From Allofournierella sp. (GTDB lineage: Bacteria; Bacillota; Clostridia; Oscillospirales; Ruminococcaceae): a stretch of DNA of 64,000 nucleotides. Of the stretch, positions 17,866-26,390 are shown one piece after another (within the stretch, counting starts at the first letter, position 1; each line of letters begins with the position of its first letter). A program made the position numbers and the translations under genes. The notes under the pieces were generated by a model, which worked only from the letters and a program-made list of their open reading frames with translations, made no database searches and was not told the DNA's origin. The stretch is from the NCBI GenBank assembly GCA_020025635.1, contig JAHHRU010000010.1, forward strand, positions 1-64,000. Direction: 5' to 3'.

Positions 17866-19131
17866 ATGTTAGAGCAGTTTTATGATTTTTCTTCCCGGCT
17901 GCTGGAGCTGGACAAACAGGCTATGGAGCTTTGCAAGCCGGAGTTTGAAAAGGTGGAGGCCATCCGGGATTACAACCAGGTGAAAATGCTGAAAGCCTTC
18001 ACCGAAAACCATGTGGCGGCAAACCATCTAGTGGGCACCACCGGCTATGGTTATGATGATGCGGGCCGTGACAAGCTGGATCAGGTGTTTGCACAGGTGG
18101 TGGGCGCAGAGGATGCGCTCTGCCGCTCCCATTTTCTTTCCGGCACCCATGCCCTCACAGTGGCCCTGTTCGGCCTGCTGCGGGCGGGGGATACCCTGCT
18201 GGCTGCCACCGGCCGCCCCTATGACACCCTGGAAGGGGTGATCGGCATCGGCGATGCGGGCAAGGGCTGCGGAACTCTGGCCGAGTACGGCGTAAAATAC
18301 GACGAAGTGCCGCTGCTGGGCGGCTGCGAACCGGATTATGAGAACATTGCAAAGAAAGCCCCCGGCGCCAAGGTGTGCCACATCCAGCGCAGCCGCGGCT
18401 ATTCCAGCCGGCCCGCATTCAGCCTGGAAACCATCGAAAAGGTCATCAAGGCTGCCCGCAGCACCAATCCGGATATCATTGTGATGGTGGACAACTGCTA
18501 CGGCGAATTCACCCAGACCCGTGAGCCCATTGCCGCAGGCGCTGACCTGATCGTGGGCAGCTTCATCAAAAACCCGGGCGGCGGAATTGCGCCCACCGGC
18601 GGCTATGTGGCCGGCCGGGCCGACCTGGTGGAGCTGTGCGGCCATCGCCTGACCTGCCCCGGCACCGGCCGTGAGCTGGGCAGCACACTGGACAGCCTGC
18701 GCCAGATGTATCTGGGCCTTTACTATGCTCCCGGCGTTACCGCCGAGGCTGTAAAAACCAGCATCTACGCCAGCTGCCTGCTGGAACTGATGGGCAAAAA
18801 CCCCATTCCCCGTTATACCGACCCCCGCAACGATATCGTGACCAGCTTTGACTGCGGCAACCCCGAGGCGCTGATCGACTTCTGCCAGGGCATTCAGGCC
18901 GGCAGCCCGGTGGACAGCTTCGTGGCCCCCGAGCCCTATGCAATGGCCGGTTACAATGATGAAGTGATCATGGCCGCCGGTGCCTTTACCAGCGGAAGCA
19001 GCATCGAGCTGAGCTGTGACGGCCCGCTGCGTGAGCCGTTCACTGCCTACTTACAGGGCGGCCTGAACTTTGCCGCCAGCCGTGCTGGTGTACTGCTGGC
19101 CATTCAGCGTGCATTCAAAAACGAATTGTAA
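17866..19131 (+). CDS. Methionine gamma-lyase-like PLP protein (aluminium-resistance family)
   Basis: 421-residue PLP-dependent enzyme of the family annotated as methionine gamma-lyase family or aluminium-resistance protein, common in Bacillota. Visible features: SHFLSGTHALTVALFG (cofactor phosphate site), VDNCYGEFT (PLP pyridine Asp) and SFIKNPGGGIAPTGGYVAG with the likely Schiff-base lysine. The start at 17866 follows AAAGGATGC. The true substrate is not established. It ends at a clear terminator. Confidence 0.88.
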   Translation: MLEQFYDFSSRLLELDKQAMELCKPEFEKVEAIRDYNQVKMLKAFTENHVAANHLVGTTGYGYDDAGRDKLDQVFAQVVGAEDALCRSHFLSGTHALTVALFGLLRAGDTLLAATGRPYDTLEGVIGIGDAGKGCGTLAEYGVKYDEVPLLGGCEPDYENIAKKAPGAKVCHIQRSRGYSSRPAFSLETIEKVIKAARSTNPDIIVMVDNCYGEFTQTREPIAAGADLIVGSFIKNPGGGIAPTGGYVAGRADLVELCGHRLTCPGTGRELGSTLDSLRQMYLGLYYAPGVTAEAVKTSIYASCLLELMGKNPIPRYTDPRNDIVTSFDCGNPEALIDFCQGIQAGSPVDSFVAPEPYAMAGYNDEVIMAAGAFTSGSSIELSCDGPLREPFTAYLQGGLNFAASRAGVLLAIQRAFKNEL

Positions 19132-19182
19132 TTTGTTTTATAAAATAAACTGAATGTATTTAAAATAGCGTTGAAATGACCC

Positions 19183-19224
19183 AAAGCTCCGGCCGCACCA
19201 TGCAGCCGGAGCTTTCCTGTTTTT
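19183..19224 (+). terminator. Terminator after the PLP enzyme gene
   Basis: AAAGCTCCGGC (19183-19193) pairs with GCCGGAGCTTT (19205-19215), followed by CCTGTTTTT. The rest of the roughly 400-base gap to the antiporter holds only its promoter and leader. Confidence 0.85.
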
Positions 19225-19435
19225 GGCAGAGAGGGGGCTGTTCTTTCCCCAAAAATCACCGGAAGAAACCCAAAATAAAAGCCGAAAAAAAGCCGAAAAA
19301 AAGGTCTGCCGATCGGCTTTTCAAAGGAATGTGGAATATTTAACAAAACAGAGACGGCGTTTTTGTGGCATCTGACAAAAAACGAAAAGGCAAAATAAAG
19401 ATGTAAAAGTATCCCCAAAAGGCTGGATTTGTCAC

Positions 19436-19464
19436 TTGCTATTTGCAGATAAACTGATTATAAT
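19436..19464 (+). promoter_or_regulatory. Promoter of the antiporter gene
   Basis: TTGCTA (19436-19441), a 17-base spacer and a perfect TATAAT (19459-19464). In the leader, GCCGGCA and TGCCGGC (about 19495-19512) form a short hairpin. Confidence 0.7.
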
Positions 19465-19538
19465 ATCCTTCTGTTAAAAAGAAAAATATTTGATGCCGGC
19501 AGGAGTGCCGGCAATCCAGAGAGAAGGAGATTTTAGAG

Positions 19539-20828
19539 ATGTCATACACTTATCTTGCGGATCTGGCACTGATCCTTCTGGCCACCAAGGCACTGAGCAT
19601 GCTTACCGGCAAGCTCCAGCTGCCCCAGGTCGTGGGTGCACTCGTGGCCGGCCTTTTGCTTGGACCGGCGGTTCTGGGTGTGATCCAGCCCAATGAGTTC
19701 CTCACTCAGGTTGCAGAGCTGGGTGTTGTGGTGATCATGTTCAATGCAGGCATGGGCACCGATATCAACGAACTGAAGCAGACCGGTAAGGCCGGCTTCA
19801 TCATTGCTGTGGCGGGCGTTCTGATCCCGCTGGGCATGGGCGCCGGCCTGATGTATTTCTTCAATACCGGCGAACTGGCTATGGAAGGCAACAAGATGCT
19901 GCAGGACCTGTTCCTGGGCACTGTGCTGACCGCTACCTCTGTAAGCATCACAGTCGAGACCCTGAAAGAGCTGGGCAAGCTTTCCACCAAGGTGGGCAAC
20001 ACCATCCTGGCCGCTGCCCTGATCGATGACGTGCTGGGCCTGATCTGCCTGACCATGGTTACCAGCCTGGCCGGCACCGGCGTCAAGATCAGCGTTGTGC
20101 TGCTGAAGATCGTTCTGTTCTTTGTGTTTGCCGGTGTTATGGGCGTTGTGGTCAGCAAGTTCGGCAACTGGTACGAGACCAAGGTCCGCGACCGGAACCT
20201 GCACCGCTATCCCATCTTTGCATTCGTGCTCTGCCTTTTCATGGCTTATGCCGCAGAAGAGTGGTTCGGTGTGGCTGACATCATCGGCGCTTTTGCTGCC
20301 GGCCTGATCGTCACCACCACCCCCAAGGCAGCATATACTTCCAGCAAGTTCAGCCCCCTGTCTTACCTGCTGCTGACCCCGGTGTTCTTTGCAAACCTGG
20401 GCCTGAAGGTGACCCTGCCCAAGATGGATGTGACCCTGGTCGTGTTCACCGTTCTGCTGGTCATCATCGGCATCGGCTCCAAGCTCATCGGCTGCGGCCT
20501 GGGCGCAAAAATGTTCGGCTTCAAGGGCCGCCAGTGCGTGCAGATCGGCTGCGGCATGGCCTGCCGTGGTGAGGTTGCGCTGATCGTTGCAAACAAGGGT
20601 ATGGCAATGAATGTGGTCAACCCCATCTTCTTCGGCCCCATCATCATCCTGGTGGTGTGCTGCGCTGTGTTCACTCCCATCATGCTGAAGGCTGCCTTCA
20701 AGGGTGAGAGCGATTACGAAGGTCTGGTTGAGAGCGGCCTGGTTGAAAATCTGCAGATGGAAGAGCAGATGGATATGGTTGCAAGCCAGATGATGGAAAA
20801 CGAGAAAAAGCGTCAGAACAAGCAGTAA
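19539..20828 (+). CDS. Cation:proton antiporter (CPA2 family)
   Basis: Integral membrane Na+/H+ or K+/H+ exchanger, 429 residues with about 12 hydrophobic segments. Family features are PQVVGALVAGLLLGPAVLGVI at the first re-entrant region, the conserved acidic pair around AALIDDVLGL, and VADIIGAFAAGLIV. A charged cytoplasmic tail of about 35 residues follows the last helix, with no TrkA-N domain. Start ATG after GAAGGAGATTTTAGAG. Single-gene unit with its own promoter and terminator. Ion specificity cannot be read from the sequence. Confidence 0.9.
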   Translation: MSYTYLADLALILLATKALSMLTGKLQLPQVVGALVAGLLLGPAVLGVIQPNEFLTQVAELGVVVIMFNAGMGTDINELKQTGKAGFIIAVAGVLIPLGMGAGLMYFFNTGELAMEGNKMLQDLFLGTVLTATSVSITVETLKELGKLSTKVGNTILAAALIDDVLGLICLTMVTSLAGTGVKISVVLLKIVLFFVFAGVMGVVVSKFGNWYETKVRDRNLHRYPIFAFVLCLFMAYAAEEWFGVADIIGAFAAGLIVTTTPKAAYTSSKFSPLSYLLLTPVFFANLGLKVTLPKMDVTLVVFTVLLVIIGIGSKLIGCGLGAKMFGFKGRQCVQIGCGMACRGEVALIVANKGMAMNVVNPIFFGPIIILVVCCAVFTPIMLKAAFKGESDYEGLVESGLVENLQMEEQMDMVASQMMENEKKRQNKQ

Positions 20829-20858
20829 GCGCTTTTTCAGCTTTCAAAGCAAATCGAA

Positions 20859-20891
20859 AAAAGGCTGTGCGAACATTCACACAGCCTTTTT
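20859..20891. terminator. Bidirectional terminator
   Basis: AAAAGGCTGTG (20859-20869) pairs with CACAGCCTTTT (20880-20890), with T-runs on both strands. It serves the antiporter (+) and the MBL hydrolase (-). Confidence 0.9.
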
Positions 20892-20893
20892 GT

Positions 20894-21505
20894 TTACGGC
20901 ATTTTTAAAACGGCCACCTGAGCAGGGGTGTCTGGCCCAAGCTCCAGGGAAGGGGTGTTGTAACAATGCACAGCTTCCTTTGGAAACAGCCGGGTGAAGT
21001 CCTGCACCGTGCAAAGCTCGGGAAAGCCTTTTTCGCCGCTGCGGTAGTGCATGGGGATAACCACACGGGCGCAAAGGGCCTCTGCCGCAGCTTTTGCCAT
21101 CACAGGGTCAACGGTGTAGGTGCCGCCAATGGGCAGCAAAACCGCATCACAGGGGCCGATGGCAGCTGCCTGCTCTGGGCTGAGCGCTGTGCCCAGATCT
21201 CCCAGATGCGCCACAGTGAGCCCTTTGGCGGTGAAGGTGCGGATGGTGTTTTTGCCCCGCAGACGGCCCTGCTGGTCATCGTGCATGCTTTCGACCTCAC
21301 GCACAGTGAACGGGGAAGGGCGGGGGCTCAGCAGCGTTACCCCCTGCCGGAAGGCGTGATCGAAGTGCTCATGGCTGCAAAAGACCTCATGGGCCTGTGT
21401 GTGGATGTCAGCCATGCCCTGCACCTGTTCAAAGGGGTCCAAAAGGATCTGATAGTCGTCTGCTTCCAACAGGAAACAGGAATGGCCGAGCCAGGTGATG
21501 TTCAT
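20894..21505 (-). CDS. MBL-fold metal-dependent hydrolase (UPF0173-like)
   Basis: 203-residue metallo-beta-lactamase-fold protein. It starts NITWLGHSCFLLE and has the metal-binding block CSHEHFDHAF and the later VIPMHY. This pattern is typical of the UlaG/UPF0173 hydrolase group. Substrate unknown. It is expressed from its own sigma-A promoter, whose -35 overlaps the terminator of the degV-like gene. Confidence 0.87.
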   Translation of the reverse strand: MNITWLGHSCFLLEADDYQILLDPFEQVQGMADIHTQAHEVFCSHEHFDHAFRQGVTLLSPRPSPFTVREVESMHDDQQGRLRGKNTIRTFTAKGLTVAHLGDLGTALSPEQAAAIGPCDAVLLPIGGTYTVDPVMAKAAAEALCARVVIPMHYRSGEKGFPELCTVQDFTRLFPKEAVHCYNTPSLELGPDTPAQVAVLKMP

Positions 21506-21544
21506 GGAAAAAGCCTCCTTTTGTGTGAAACGGATGTTGGCTTC

Positions 21545-21573
21545 ATTATATCCGGATATGGGGGATAAGTCAA
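21545..21573 (-). promoter_or_regulatory. Promoter of the MBL hydrolase gene
   Basis: On minus: TTGACT (21568-21573), a 17-base spacer and TATAAT (21545-21550). The -35 shares bases with the T-run of the upstream terminator. Confidence 0.8.
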
Positions 21574-21615
21574 AAAAGGCGCGCGGCTCTCTTTTTGGGA
21601 AAGCTGCACGCCTTT
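21572..21615 (-). terminator. Terminator of the MarR-DegV operon
   Basis: On minus: AAAAGGCGTGCAGC pairs imperfectly with GCCGCGCGCCTTTT and runs into six T. Confidence 0.75.
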
Positions 21616-21621
21616 TGGCGT

Positions 21622-22473
21622 TTATTGCCCGCCTTTTACAAAAAAGGCAATGCCGGCGGCCCCGGGGCCGGTATGGGTGCCCACAACGGTTCCGATGTGT
21701 TTGCAGGCAGGCTCTGCAAGGCCGAGATTTGAGGTGAGATACCGGGTCACCGGCTCTGCGGCACGGCGGTGGGCCGTGTAGCCCACAAGACAGCCCATTT
21801 CAGGGTCGATGCCGCCCTCGGCGTCCAGCATTTTGAACAGCTGCACATAAGCGCCGGGCATACCACGGGCTTTTCCCGCAAGGCTCACCTTGCCCTCCCG
21901 TAGGACCACCAGGGGCTTGATGCCCAGAATGCTTCCGGCAAAGGCCTCCGCACCGGAAAGCCGGCCGCCCTTGCGGAAATATTTTAAATCGTTCACCACA
22001 GCCAGGATCCGGACCCGGTTTTTTTCTTTTTCCAGCGTGCTCACGATCTGGTCAACGGATTTTTCCTCGCAGCGCATGCGCAGAGCCAGCCGCACCAGCA
22101 GCTGAAGGCCCAGGGTGGCGTTCAGGCTGTCCACGATATGGATGCCCTCATAGCCGCAGGTGGCGGCAGCGATCCGGGCCGACTGGCAGGTGCCGGAAAG
22201 CCGGCTGGAAAGCAGGATGGCGATCAGCTCATCGCCATCGTCCCGGGCGGCCTCAAAATGGGTGAGGAAAAGGCCGGGGCTGGGCTGGCTTGTGGTGGGA
22301 AGCTCCTTGCAGGCTTCCAGCTTTGCGTAAAATTCATCCGGGGTCAGGTCCAGGCCGTCCCGGTAGCTGATGCCGTCCTCAAAGGTCACCTGAAGCGGAA
22401 CCAGTTCAAGACCCAGACGCGCAGCCTCATGAGGCAGGATGTCGGCAGTGGAATCGGTTAAAATGCGGATCAT
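21622..22473 (-). CDS. DegV-family fatty-acid-binding protein (FakB-like)
   Basis: DegV proteins bind a fatty acid in a deep pocket; the FakB members present it to the kinase FakA. The 283 residues start MIRILTDSTADI and have the family motifs TTSQPSPGLF, SSRLSGTCQSA and VDSLNATLGLQ. The start at 22473 follows GAAAGGAGCTC. It lies 25 bases behind the MarR gene in one transcript. The MarR neighbour and its FabT-like operators support a role in exogenous fatty-acid use; that is inference. Confidence 0.88.
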   Translation of the reverse strand: MIRILTDSTADILPHEAARLGLELVPLQVTFEDGISYRDGLDLTPDEFYAKLEACKELPTTSQPSPGLFLTHFEAARDDGDELIAILLSSRLSGTCQSARIAAATCGYEGIHIVDSLNATLGLQLLVRLALRMRCEEKSVDQIVSTLEKEKNRVRILAVVNDLKYFRKGGRLSGAEAFAGSILGIKPLVVLREGKVSLAGKARGMPGAYVQLFKMLDAEGGIDPEMGCLVGYTAHRRAAEPVTRYLTSNLGLAEPACKHIGTVVGTHTGPGAAGIAFFVKGGQ

Positions 22474-22498
22474 ATTTGAGCTCCTTTCGCTGTGTGTC

Positions 22499-22939
22499 TC
22501 AAAGACTGGTGAAAAAATCATGCAGGTTGTTGAGGGCACGGACCAGGTCCCGGGTTTCTTCCGGGCCCAAGTTGCGGCAGACCCCGTTCACCAGATGCTG
22601 ATGAAATTCGGTATGGTGGTCCAGCGCCGCACCGGCCCGCTCGGTCAGGTGCACGGTGACCCGGCGGCGGTCCTGCTGGCTGCGCTGGCGGATGAGGTAT
22701 CCTTTTTGTTCCAGCGTTTTAACGGCAATGGTCAGGGTGCTGGCCGTTACCCGCAGCTTTGCGGCAAGTTCGCTCATGCTGGGGTCCTCTCCGCTGTTCT
22801 GCACCGTTTCCAGCACATGCAGCTCGCTCACCGAAAGATTTTTGCAGGGCCCATGAGCAAGGCTGGCTTCTTCCAGATGCAGCACATCGTTGAATACCTC
22901 CACCAGAAAACGGTTGATGTCCCGTTCAGACTCGTTCAC
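22499..22939 (-). CDS. MarR-family transcriptional regulator (FabT-like candidate)
   Basis: 146-residue winged-helix regulator. The recognition region is SMSELAAKLRVTASTLTIAVKTLE, followed by the wing LIRQRSQQDRRRVTVHLTERG-like segment with the typical DRRR motif. The start is GTG at 22939 behind GAGGTGATC. The promoter region carries two palindromes of the type TTTGA-N3-TCAAA, close to the published FabT operator. It is probably autoregulated and controls the co-transcribed degV gene. Confidence 0.88.
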   Translation of the reverse strand: MNESERDINRFLVEVFNDVLHLEEASLAHGPCKNLSVSELHVLETVQNSGEDPSMSELAAKLRVTASTLTIAVKTLEQKGYLIRQRSQQDRRRVTVHLTERAGAALDHHTEFHQHLVNGVCRNLGPEETRDLVRALNNLHDFFTSL

Positions 22940-22970
22940 AAGATCACCTCGCTGCTTTTTGAAAAAATAG

Positions 22971-22983
22971 TTTTAAGTTCAAA
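22971..22983 (-). promoter_or_regulatory. Operator-like palindrome 1 (FabT-type)
   Basis: TTTTA-AGT-TCAAA, one base short of a perfect TTTGA-N3-TCAAA dyad. It lies just downstream of the -10, in the leader of the MarR gene. Confidence 0.55.
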
Positions 22984-22991
22984 CAAAATTG

Positions 22992-23020
22992 ATTATAGCG
23001 GGCCTTACGGGAATTGTCAA
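22992..23020 (-). promoter_or_regulatory. Sigma-A promoter of the MarR-DegV operon
   Basis: On minus: perfect TTGACA (23015-23020), a 17-base spacer and perfect TATAAT (22992-22997). Confidence 0.93.
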
Positions 23021-23025
23021 TGTAT

Positions 23026-23038
23026 TTTGATATTCAAA
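23026..23038 (-). promoter_or_regulatory. Operator-like palindrome 2 (FabT-type)
   Basis: TTTGA-TAT-TCAAA is a perfect dyad immediately upstream of the -35. Its centre is 55 bases from that of palindrome 1, about five helical turns. Confidence 0.65.
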
Positions 23039-23051
23039 CTATATTTGGGGT

Positions 23052-23090
23052 AAAAAAACAGCCGTCCGTCATAATCAGCGGAACGGCTGT
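23052..23090 (-). terminator. Terminator of the cyclophilin-cls-DUF3842 operon
   Basis: On minus: ACAGCCGT (23083-23090) pairs with ACGGCTGT (23058-23065), followed by a T7 run. Confidence 0.9.
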
Positions 23091-23103
23091 GCAAAACCAT
23101 CGG

Positions 23104-23508
23104 TCACAGAAGGGCCAGGATGCGTGTGACCGCATCCTGAATGTAATCGTTCAAAGGCAGATCCGGAAGCCCGGCAATGCTGATGCAGCACTTGCTGGAA
23201 GGGATCAGGACCTTTTTGGCCGGGCTGTCGGCCACAGCCAGAGCCATGGCCGGGCTGCATTCACCCAGCATGCTGTTGGCGATCACAAGCCCGATGGGGC
23301 CGGCCAGGATGTCGGCCCGGCCGGCGTTTACGATCACCGCGTTTTCGCCGGTTGCCCCGGCGGAGGCCCCGGCCCGAAGCATGGCGCTGGTGGCCATGGC
23401 ATTGGTGCCCACGGCAATGATCTGTTCATTGCAGCCGGCCAGGCGCAGCTTTTCGATCAGGCTGCGGCCAAAGCCGCCGCCCTGGCTGTCGATAACAACG
23501 ATTTTCAT
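23104..23508 (-). CDS. DUF3842 family protein
   Basis: 134-residue protein that begins KIVVIDSQGGGFGRSLIEKL, a glycine-rich nucleotide-binding-like loop, and continues with IVNAGRADILAGPIGLVIANSMLGE. This matches DUF3842, a conserved Clostridia family of unknown function. It is the last gene of an operon, 27 bases after cls. The link to membrane lipid synthesis is by position only. Confidence 0.8.
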   Translation of the reverse strand: MKIVVIDSQGGGFGRSLIEKLRLAGCNEQIIAVGTNAMATSAMLRAGASAGATGENAVIVNAGRADILAGPIGLVIANSMLGECSPAMALAVADSPAKKVLIPSSKCCISIAGLPDLPLNDYIQDAVTRILALL

Positions 23509-23535
23509 AATGGATGCAGTTCTCCTTCAAAGCTG

Positions 23536-25101
23536 TTACAAAAGCGGGGCAAACAAGCGCAGGAACACCTGCAGAATGCGTTTGAAGAAGGGGGTGCTGC
23601 GGGTGTCCTCCAAGGTGACCTCACGGCTCACCGCCATGCATTCTTCAAGGTCATTGCGCACATCCTGCACCATCTGGCCGCCGTAAAAGCTGCAGCAGTT
23701 TTCAAAATGCAGGTACAGGCTGCGGTAGTCCATATTTGCGCTGCCCACAACCGCTGTTTTGTTATCCGAAACGTACATTTTTGCGTGAATAAAACCAGGC
23801 GTATACTCAAAGATCCGCACACCGGCCTTCAGCAGCACCGGGTAATAGCTTTGGGTCACCCAGTAAACATAGGGCTTGTCCGGGATGCCGGGGGTAATGA
23901 TGCGCACATCCACCCCGCTTTTGGCCACAAGGCTCAGCGAGGTGATCATTTCATTGTCCACCACCAGATAGGGGGTGGCGATGTAAACATAGTCATGGGC
24001 CTGCTGCAAAATGTTGAAATAGGCGTTTTCCGATACGTTTTCATCGTCCAGCGGGCTGTCGCCATAGGGCTGCACAAGGCCATCGGCCGAATAGCGAAGG
24101 GTAGGGGCATAGTCGGCCGGGTCCGAATGCTCGCCGGATGCGAAATCCCACATTTCCAAAAACAGGCTGGTGAGCCCATAAGCGCCGGTGCCCCGCAGCA
24201 TCAGGCCGGTATCCTTCCAGACACCGAACCGCTTTTTGCGGTTTATGTATTCATCGGCAAAATTGAGCCCTCCGGTGAAGGCCACATTGCCGTCGATTGC
24301 GGTGATCTTGCGGTGATCCCGGTGGTTGAGCATGGTGTAGTCGGAGAGATAGGTGGAAAACCGGGGCGGGAAGACCTTATAGCACCGGATGCCCATTTCC
24401 CGAAGCCTGCGGTCATAATCCTCCGGCAGGGTGAACATGCAGCCGAAGCTGTCGTACAAAATGCGCACATCCACGCCGGCATCGGCTTTTTCCTTTAAAA
24501 GCTTTAAGGTGGTGTCCCACATATAGCCGGGATGGATGATGAAGTATTCCATGAAGATGAACTTCTTTGCTTTTTTCAGTTCCTCCAAAAAGCAGGGGAA
24601 GAAATCCTCACCCCAGGCAAAATACCGGCTTTGGGTGTCAGCATAAAGGGGAGCGCCGGCCACTCGGGAAAGGTAGGTGGCGCACCGGGCAAGGCCCCGG
24701 TCGGCAACCCGGAGCCGGTGCATGGGCTCCGGCTGCTGGGGCAGCGAACGGGTGCACCGGCAGCGGATGGCCGCCATGCGCTTTGCGTGCCGGTTGGCGG
24801 TGTTCTGGTGGCCCCAGAACAGATAAAAGATAACACCCATGGGCGGCATGATCAGAATGATGACCACCCACATCAGCTTGTAGACCGGGTTGATGTTGTC
24901 CCGGTCCAGCAGCGTGATGACCGCAGCGCCGCTGAGCACCAGCAGCATCACATAGGCAACAACCGAATAGCGGCCCAAGGCCACCGTGATGCCGATCAGG
25001 ATGCTGATTTGAATGATCAGAGATACCACAAAGAAAAAGGTGCGGGTCAGGATGCCTCTTCCGATTTTGCGTGTGGCGTGCTCAATGCTGGAAATATCCA
25101 T
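23536..25101 (-). CDS. cls: Cardiolipin synthase
   Basis: Phospholipase-D-superfamily enzyme that condenses two phosphatidylglycerols to cardiolipin at the membrane. The 521 residues have N-terminal membrane segments (about 15-70) and two HKD motifs, HRKITAID and HAKMYVSD, each followed by the usual GG or GSAN. Start ATG at 25101 after AAAGGAGGACCCA. It lies 24 bases behind the cyclophilin gene and ahead of DUF3842. Confidence 0.93.
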   Translation of the reverse strand: MDISSIEHATRKIGRGILTRTFFFVVSLIIQISILIGITVALGRYSVVAYVMLLVLSGAAVITLLDRDNINPVYKLMWVVIILIMPPMGVIFYLFWGHQNTANRHAKRMAAIRCRCTRSLPQQPEPMHRLRVADRGLARCATYLSRVAGAPLYADTQSRYFAWGEDFFPCFLEELKKAKKFIFMEYFIIHPGYMWDTTLKLLKEKADAGVDVRILYDSFGCMFTLPEDYDRRLREMGIRCYKVFPPRFSTYLSDYTMLNHRDHRKITAIDGNVAFTGGLNFADEYINRKKRFGVWKDTGLMLRGTGAYGLTSLFLEMWDFASGEHSDPADYAPTLRYSADGLVQPYGDSPLDDENVSENAYFNILQQAHDYVYIATPYLVVDNEMITSLSLVAKSGVDVRIITPGIPDKPYVYWVTQSYYPVLLKAGVRIFEYTPGFIHAKMYVSDNKTAVVGSANMDYRSLYLHFENCCSFYGGQMVQDVRNDLEECMAVSREVTLEDTRSTPFFKRILQVFLRLFAPLL

Positions 25102-25125
25102 TGGGTCCTCCTTTTTGAGGGTCGG

Positions 25126-25854
25126 TCAGGGGGCGAAGGTGGAAACGGTCACGCTGTTCACCAGCACCTCTTCCAGGGGCCGGTCGTTTTCATCGGTTTC
25201 CAGGCGGGCGATCTCATCCACCACATCCATGCCCTGATAGACCTGACCGAACACGGTGTCGGTGTAATCCAGATATCCAAGGCCGCCCACCTCATCGTAA
25301 AGGTCCAGCACGGCGGGGTCGGTGCCCGCTTCGGTCATGCGCTGGCGCAGTTCATCATCCATCTTTTTGGGCAGGGACTGGACAAAGTAAAACTGGCTGG
25401 CGGTGGAAAGCGGGTCCTTTGGGCTGGTGGCGGCACACAGGGCACCGGAAAAATGCCGCAGTGCCGGGGAAAATTCGGCCGGATAGGGGGCATCCCAGAT
25501 GGTGCTGCCCTTGTGGCCGGTGCCGGAAGCATCGCCGCCCTGCACCACAAAGCCGTATACTGCCCGGTGGAAGCTGGTGTTGTTGTAGTAGCCTTTTTCG
25601 CAAAGGCCGGTGAAGTTTTCAACGGCCATGGGGGCCTGCTGTGGAAAAAGCACCACGCGGATCTCTCCCAGAGAGGTATCGAAAACAGCAATGGGGTCCC
25701 CCTCCTTGGGGCCCGCCAGCTGCGGATAGTCGGTTTCGATTTCCGGCCGCTTGACAGCTTTCTTTTTAGGGCGTCCGTCGGCCTCGCCGCCGCAGCCGGC
25801 AAAAAGGCCTGCAAACAGCACAGCGGAAAGCAGCATGCAAAGAATCTTTTTCAA
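25126..25854 (-). CDS. Cyclophilin-type peptidyl-prolyl isomerase lipoprotein
   Basis: Surface foldase of 242 residues. A TTG start at 25854 (behind GAAGGAGGG) gives a signal peptide with lipobox FAGC at about residues 17-20. The cyclophilin core has IAVFDTSLGEIRVVLF, APMAVENF, YYNNTSFHRAVYGFVVQGGD and SQFYFVQ. It probably helps proteins fold outside the membrane. The frame is open far upstream, but the ribosome binding site and lipobox fix the start. First gene of the operon with cls. Confidence 0.9.
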   Translation of the reverse strand: MKKILCMLLSAVLFAGLFAGCGGEADGRPKKKAVKRPEIETDYPQLAGPKEGDPIAVFDTSLGEIRVVLFPQQAPMAVENFTGLCEKGYYNNTSFHRAVYGFVVQGGDASGTGHKGSTIWDAPYPAEFSPALRHFSGALCAATSPKDPLSTASQFYFVQSLPKKMDDELRQRMTEAGTDPAVLDLYDEVGGLGYLDYTDTVFGQVYQGMDVVDEIARLETDENDRPLEEVLVNSVTVSTFAP

Positions 25855-25896
25855 AACACACCCTCCTTCGGGTATAAAAATCGTAGTTTGACATAT

Positions 25897-25905
25897 ATTA
25901 TAGCA
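25897..25905 (-). promoter_or_regulatory. Extended -10 promoter of the cyclophilin-cls operon
   Basis: On minus: TGC followed by a perfect TATAAT (25897-25902). The -35 region is T-rich without a clear hexamer. Confidence 0.6.
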
Positions 25906-25974
25906 TAAAACAAAGCAAAAAAAGCACCCGGCAAATGGAAAACTTTTGGGACCGCCGGTTTTGCGAAAAATATC

Positions 25975-26003
25975 TTGACGGAGAAGAAAAAACAGGTTAA
26001 ACT
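25975..26003 (+). promoter_or_regulatory. Promoter of the DUF1292 gene
   Basis: TTGACG (25975-25980), 17-base spacer, TAAACT (25998-26003). Confidence 0.65.
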
Positions 26004-26059
26004 TTAGATGGACACAAGAGAGACACTCCGGCGGAGTTAGAAATATAAGGAGACCGATT

Positions 26060-26380
26060 ATGGCTGAAAACATCAAAGAGCCTGCCCAGCAGGAAGAATA
26101 CGAAGCAGACCTCATCACTCTGGAGGATGAGGAAGGCAAAGAGCATGTGTTCGAGGTGATCGATGCAGCTGACCTGGACGACGTGCATTACATGGCCCTG
26201 GTCCCCTATGTGGAGGACGAAGAGGATCTGCTGAACGCAGACCTGGAGCTGCTGCTGATGCGTGTCGGTGAGGACGCTGAGGGCGAATTCATGGACATTG
26301 TGGAAGATGAAGCCGAGTTGGAAAAGGTGAGCGCCCTGTTTGAACAGCGCCTGAGCGAGTTCTTTGACATTGAAAAGTAA
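26060..26380 (+). CDS. DUF1292 domain protein
   Basis: Very acidic 106-residue protein with the DUF1292 pattern: ITLEDEEGKEHVFEVIDAAD, then YMALVPY, and LLLMRVGEDAEGEF. The family is widespread in Bacillota (YrzB-like) and often near alaS-ruvX, which are not seen here. Function unknown. The start follows TAAGGAGACCGATT. An RNA gene appears to begin about ten bases after its stop. Confidence 0.88.
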   Translation: MAENIKEPAQQEEYEADLITLEDEEGKEHVFEVIDAADLDDVHYMALVPYVEDEEDLLNADLELLLMRVGEDAEGEFMDIVEDEAELEKVSALFEQRLSEFFDIEK

Positions 26381-26390
26381 ATAAAAACAT

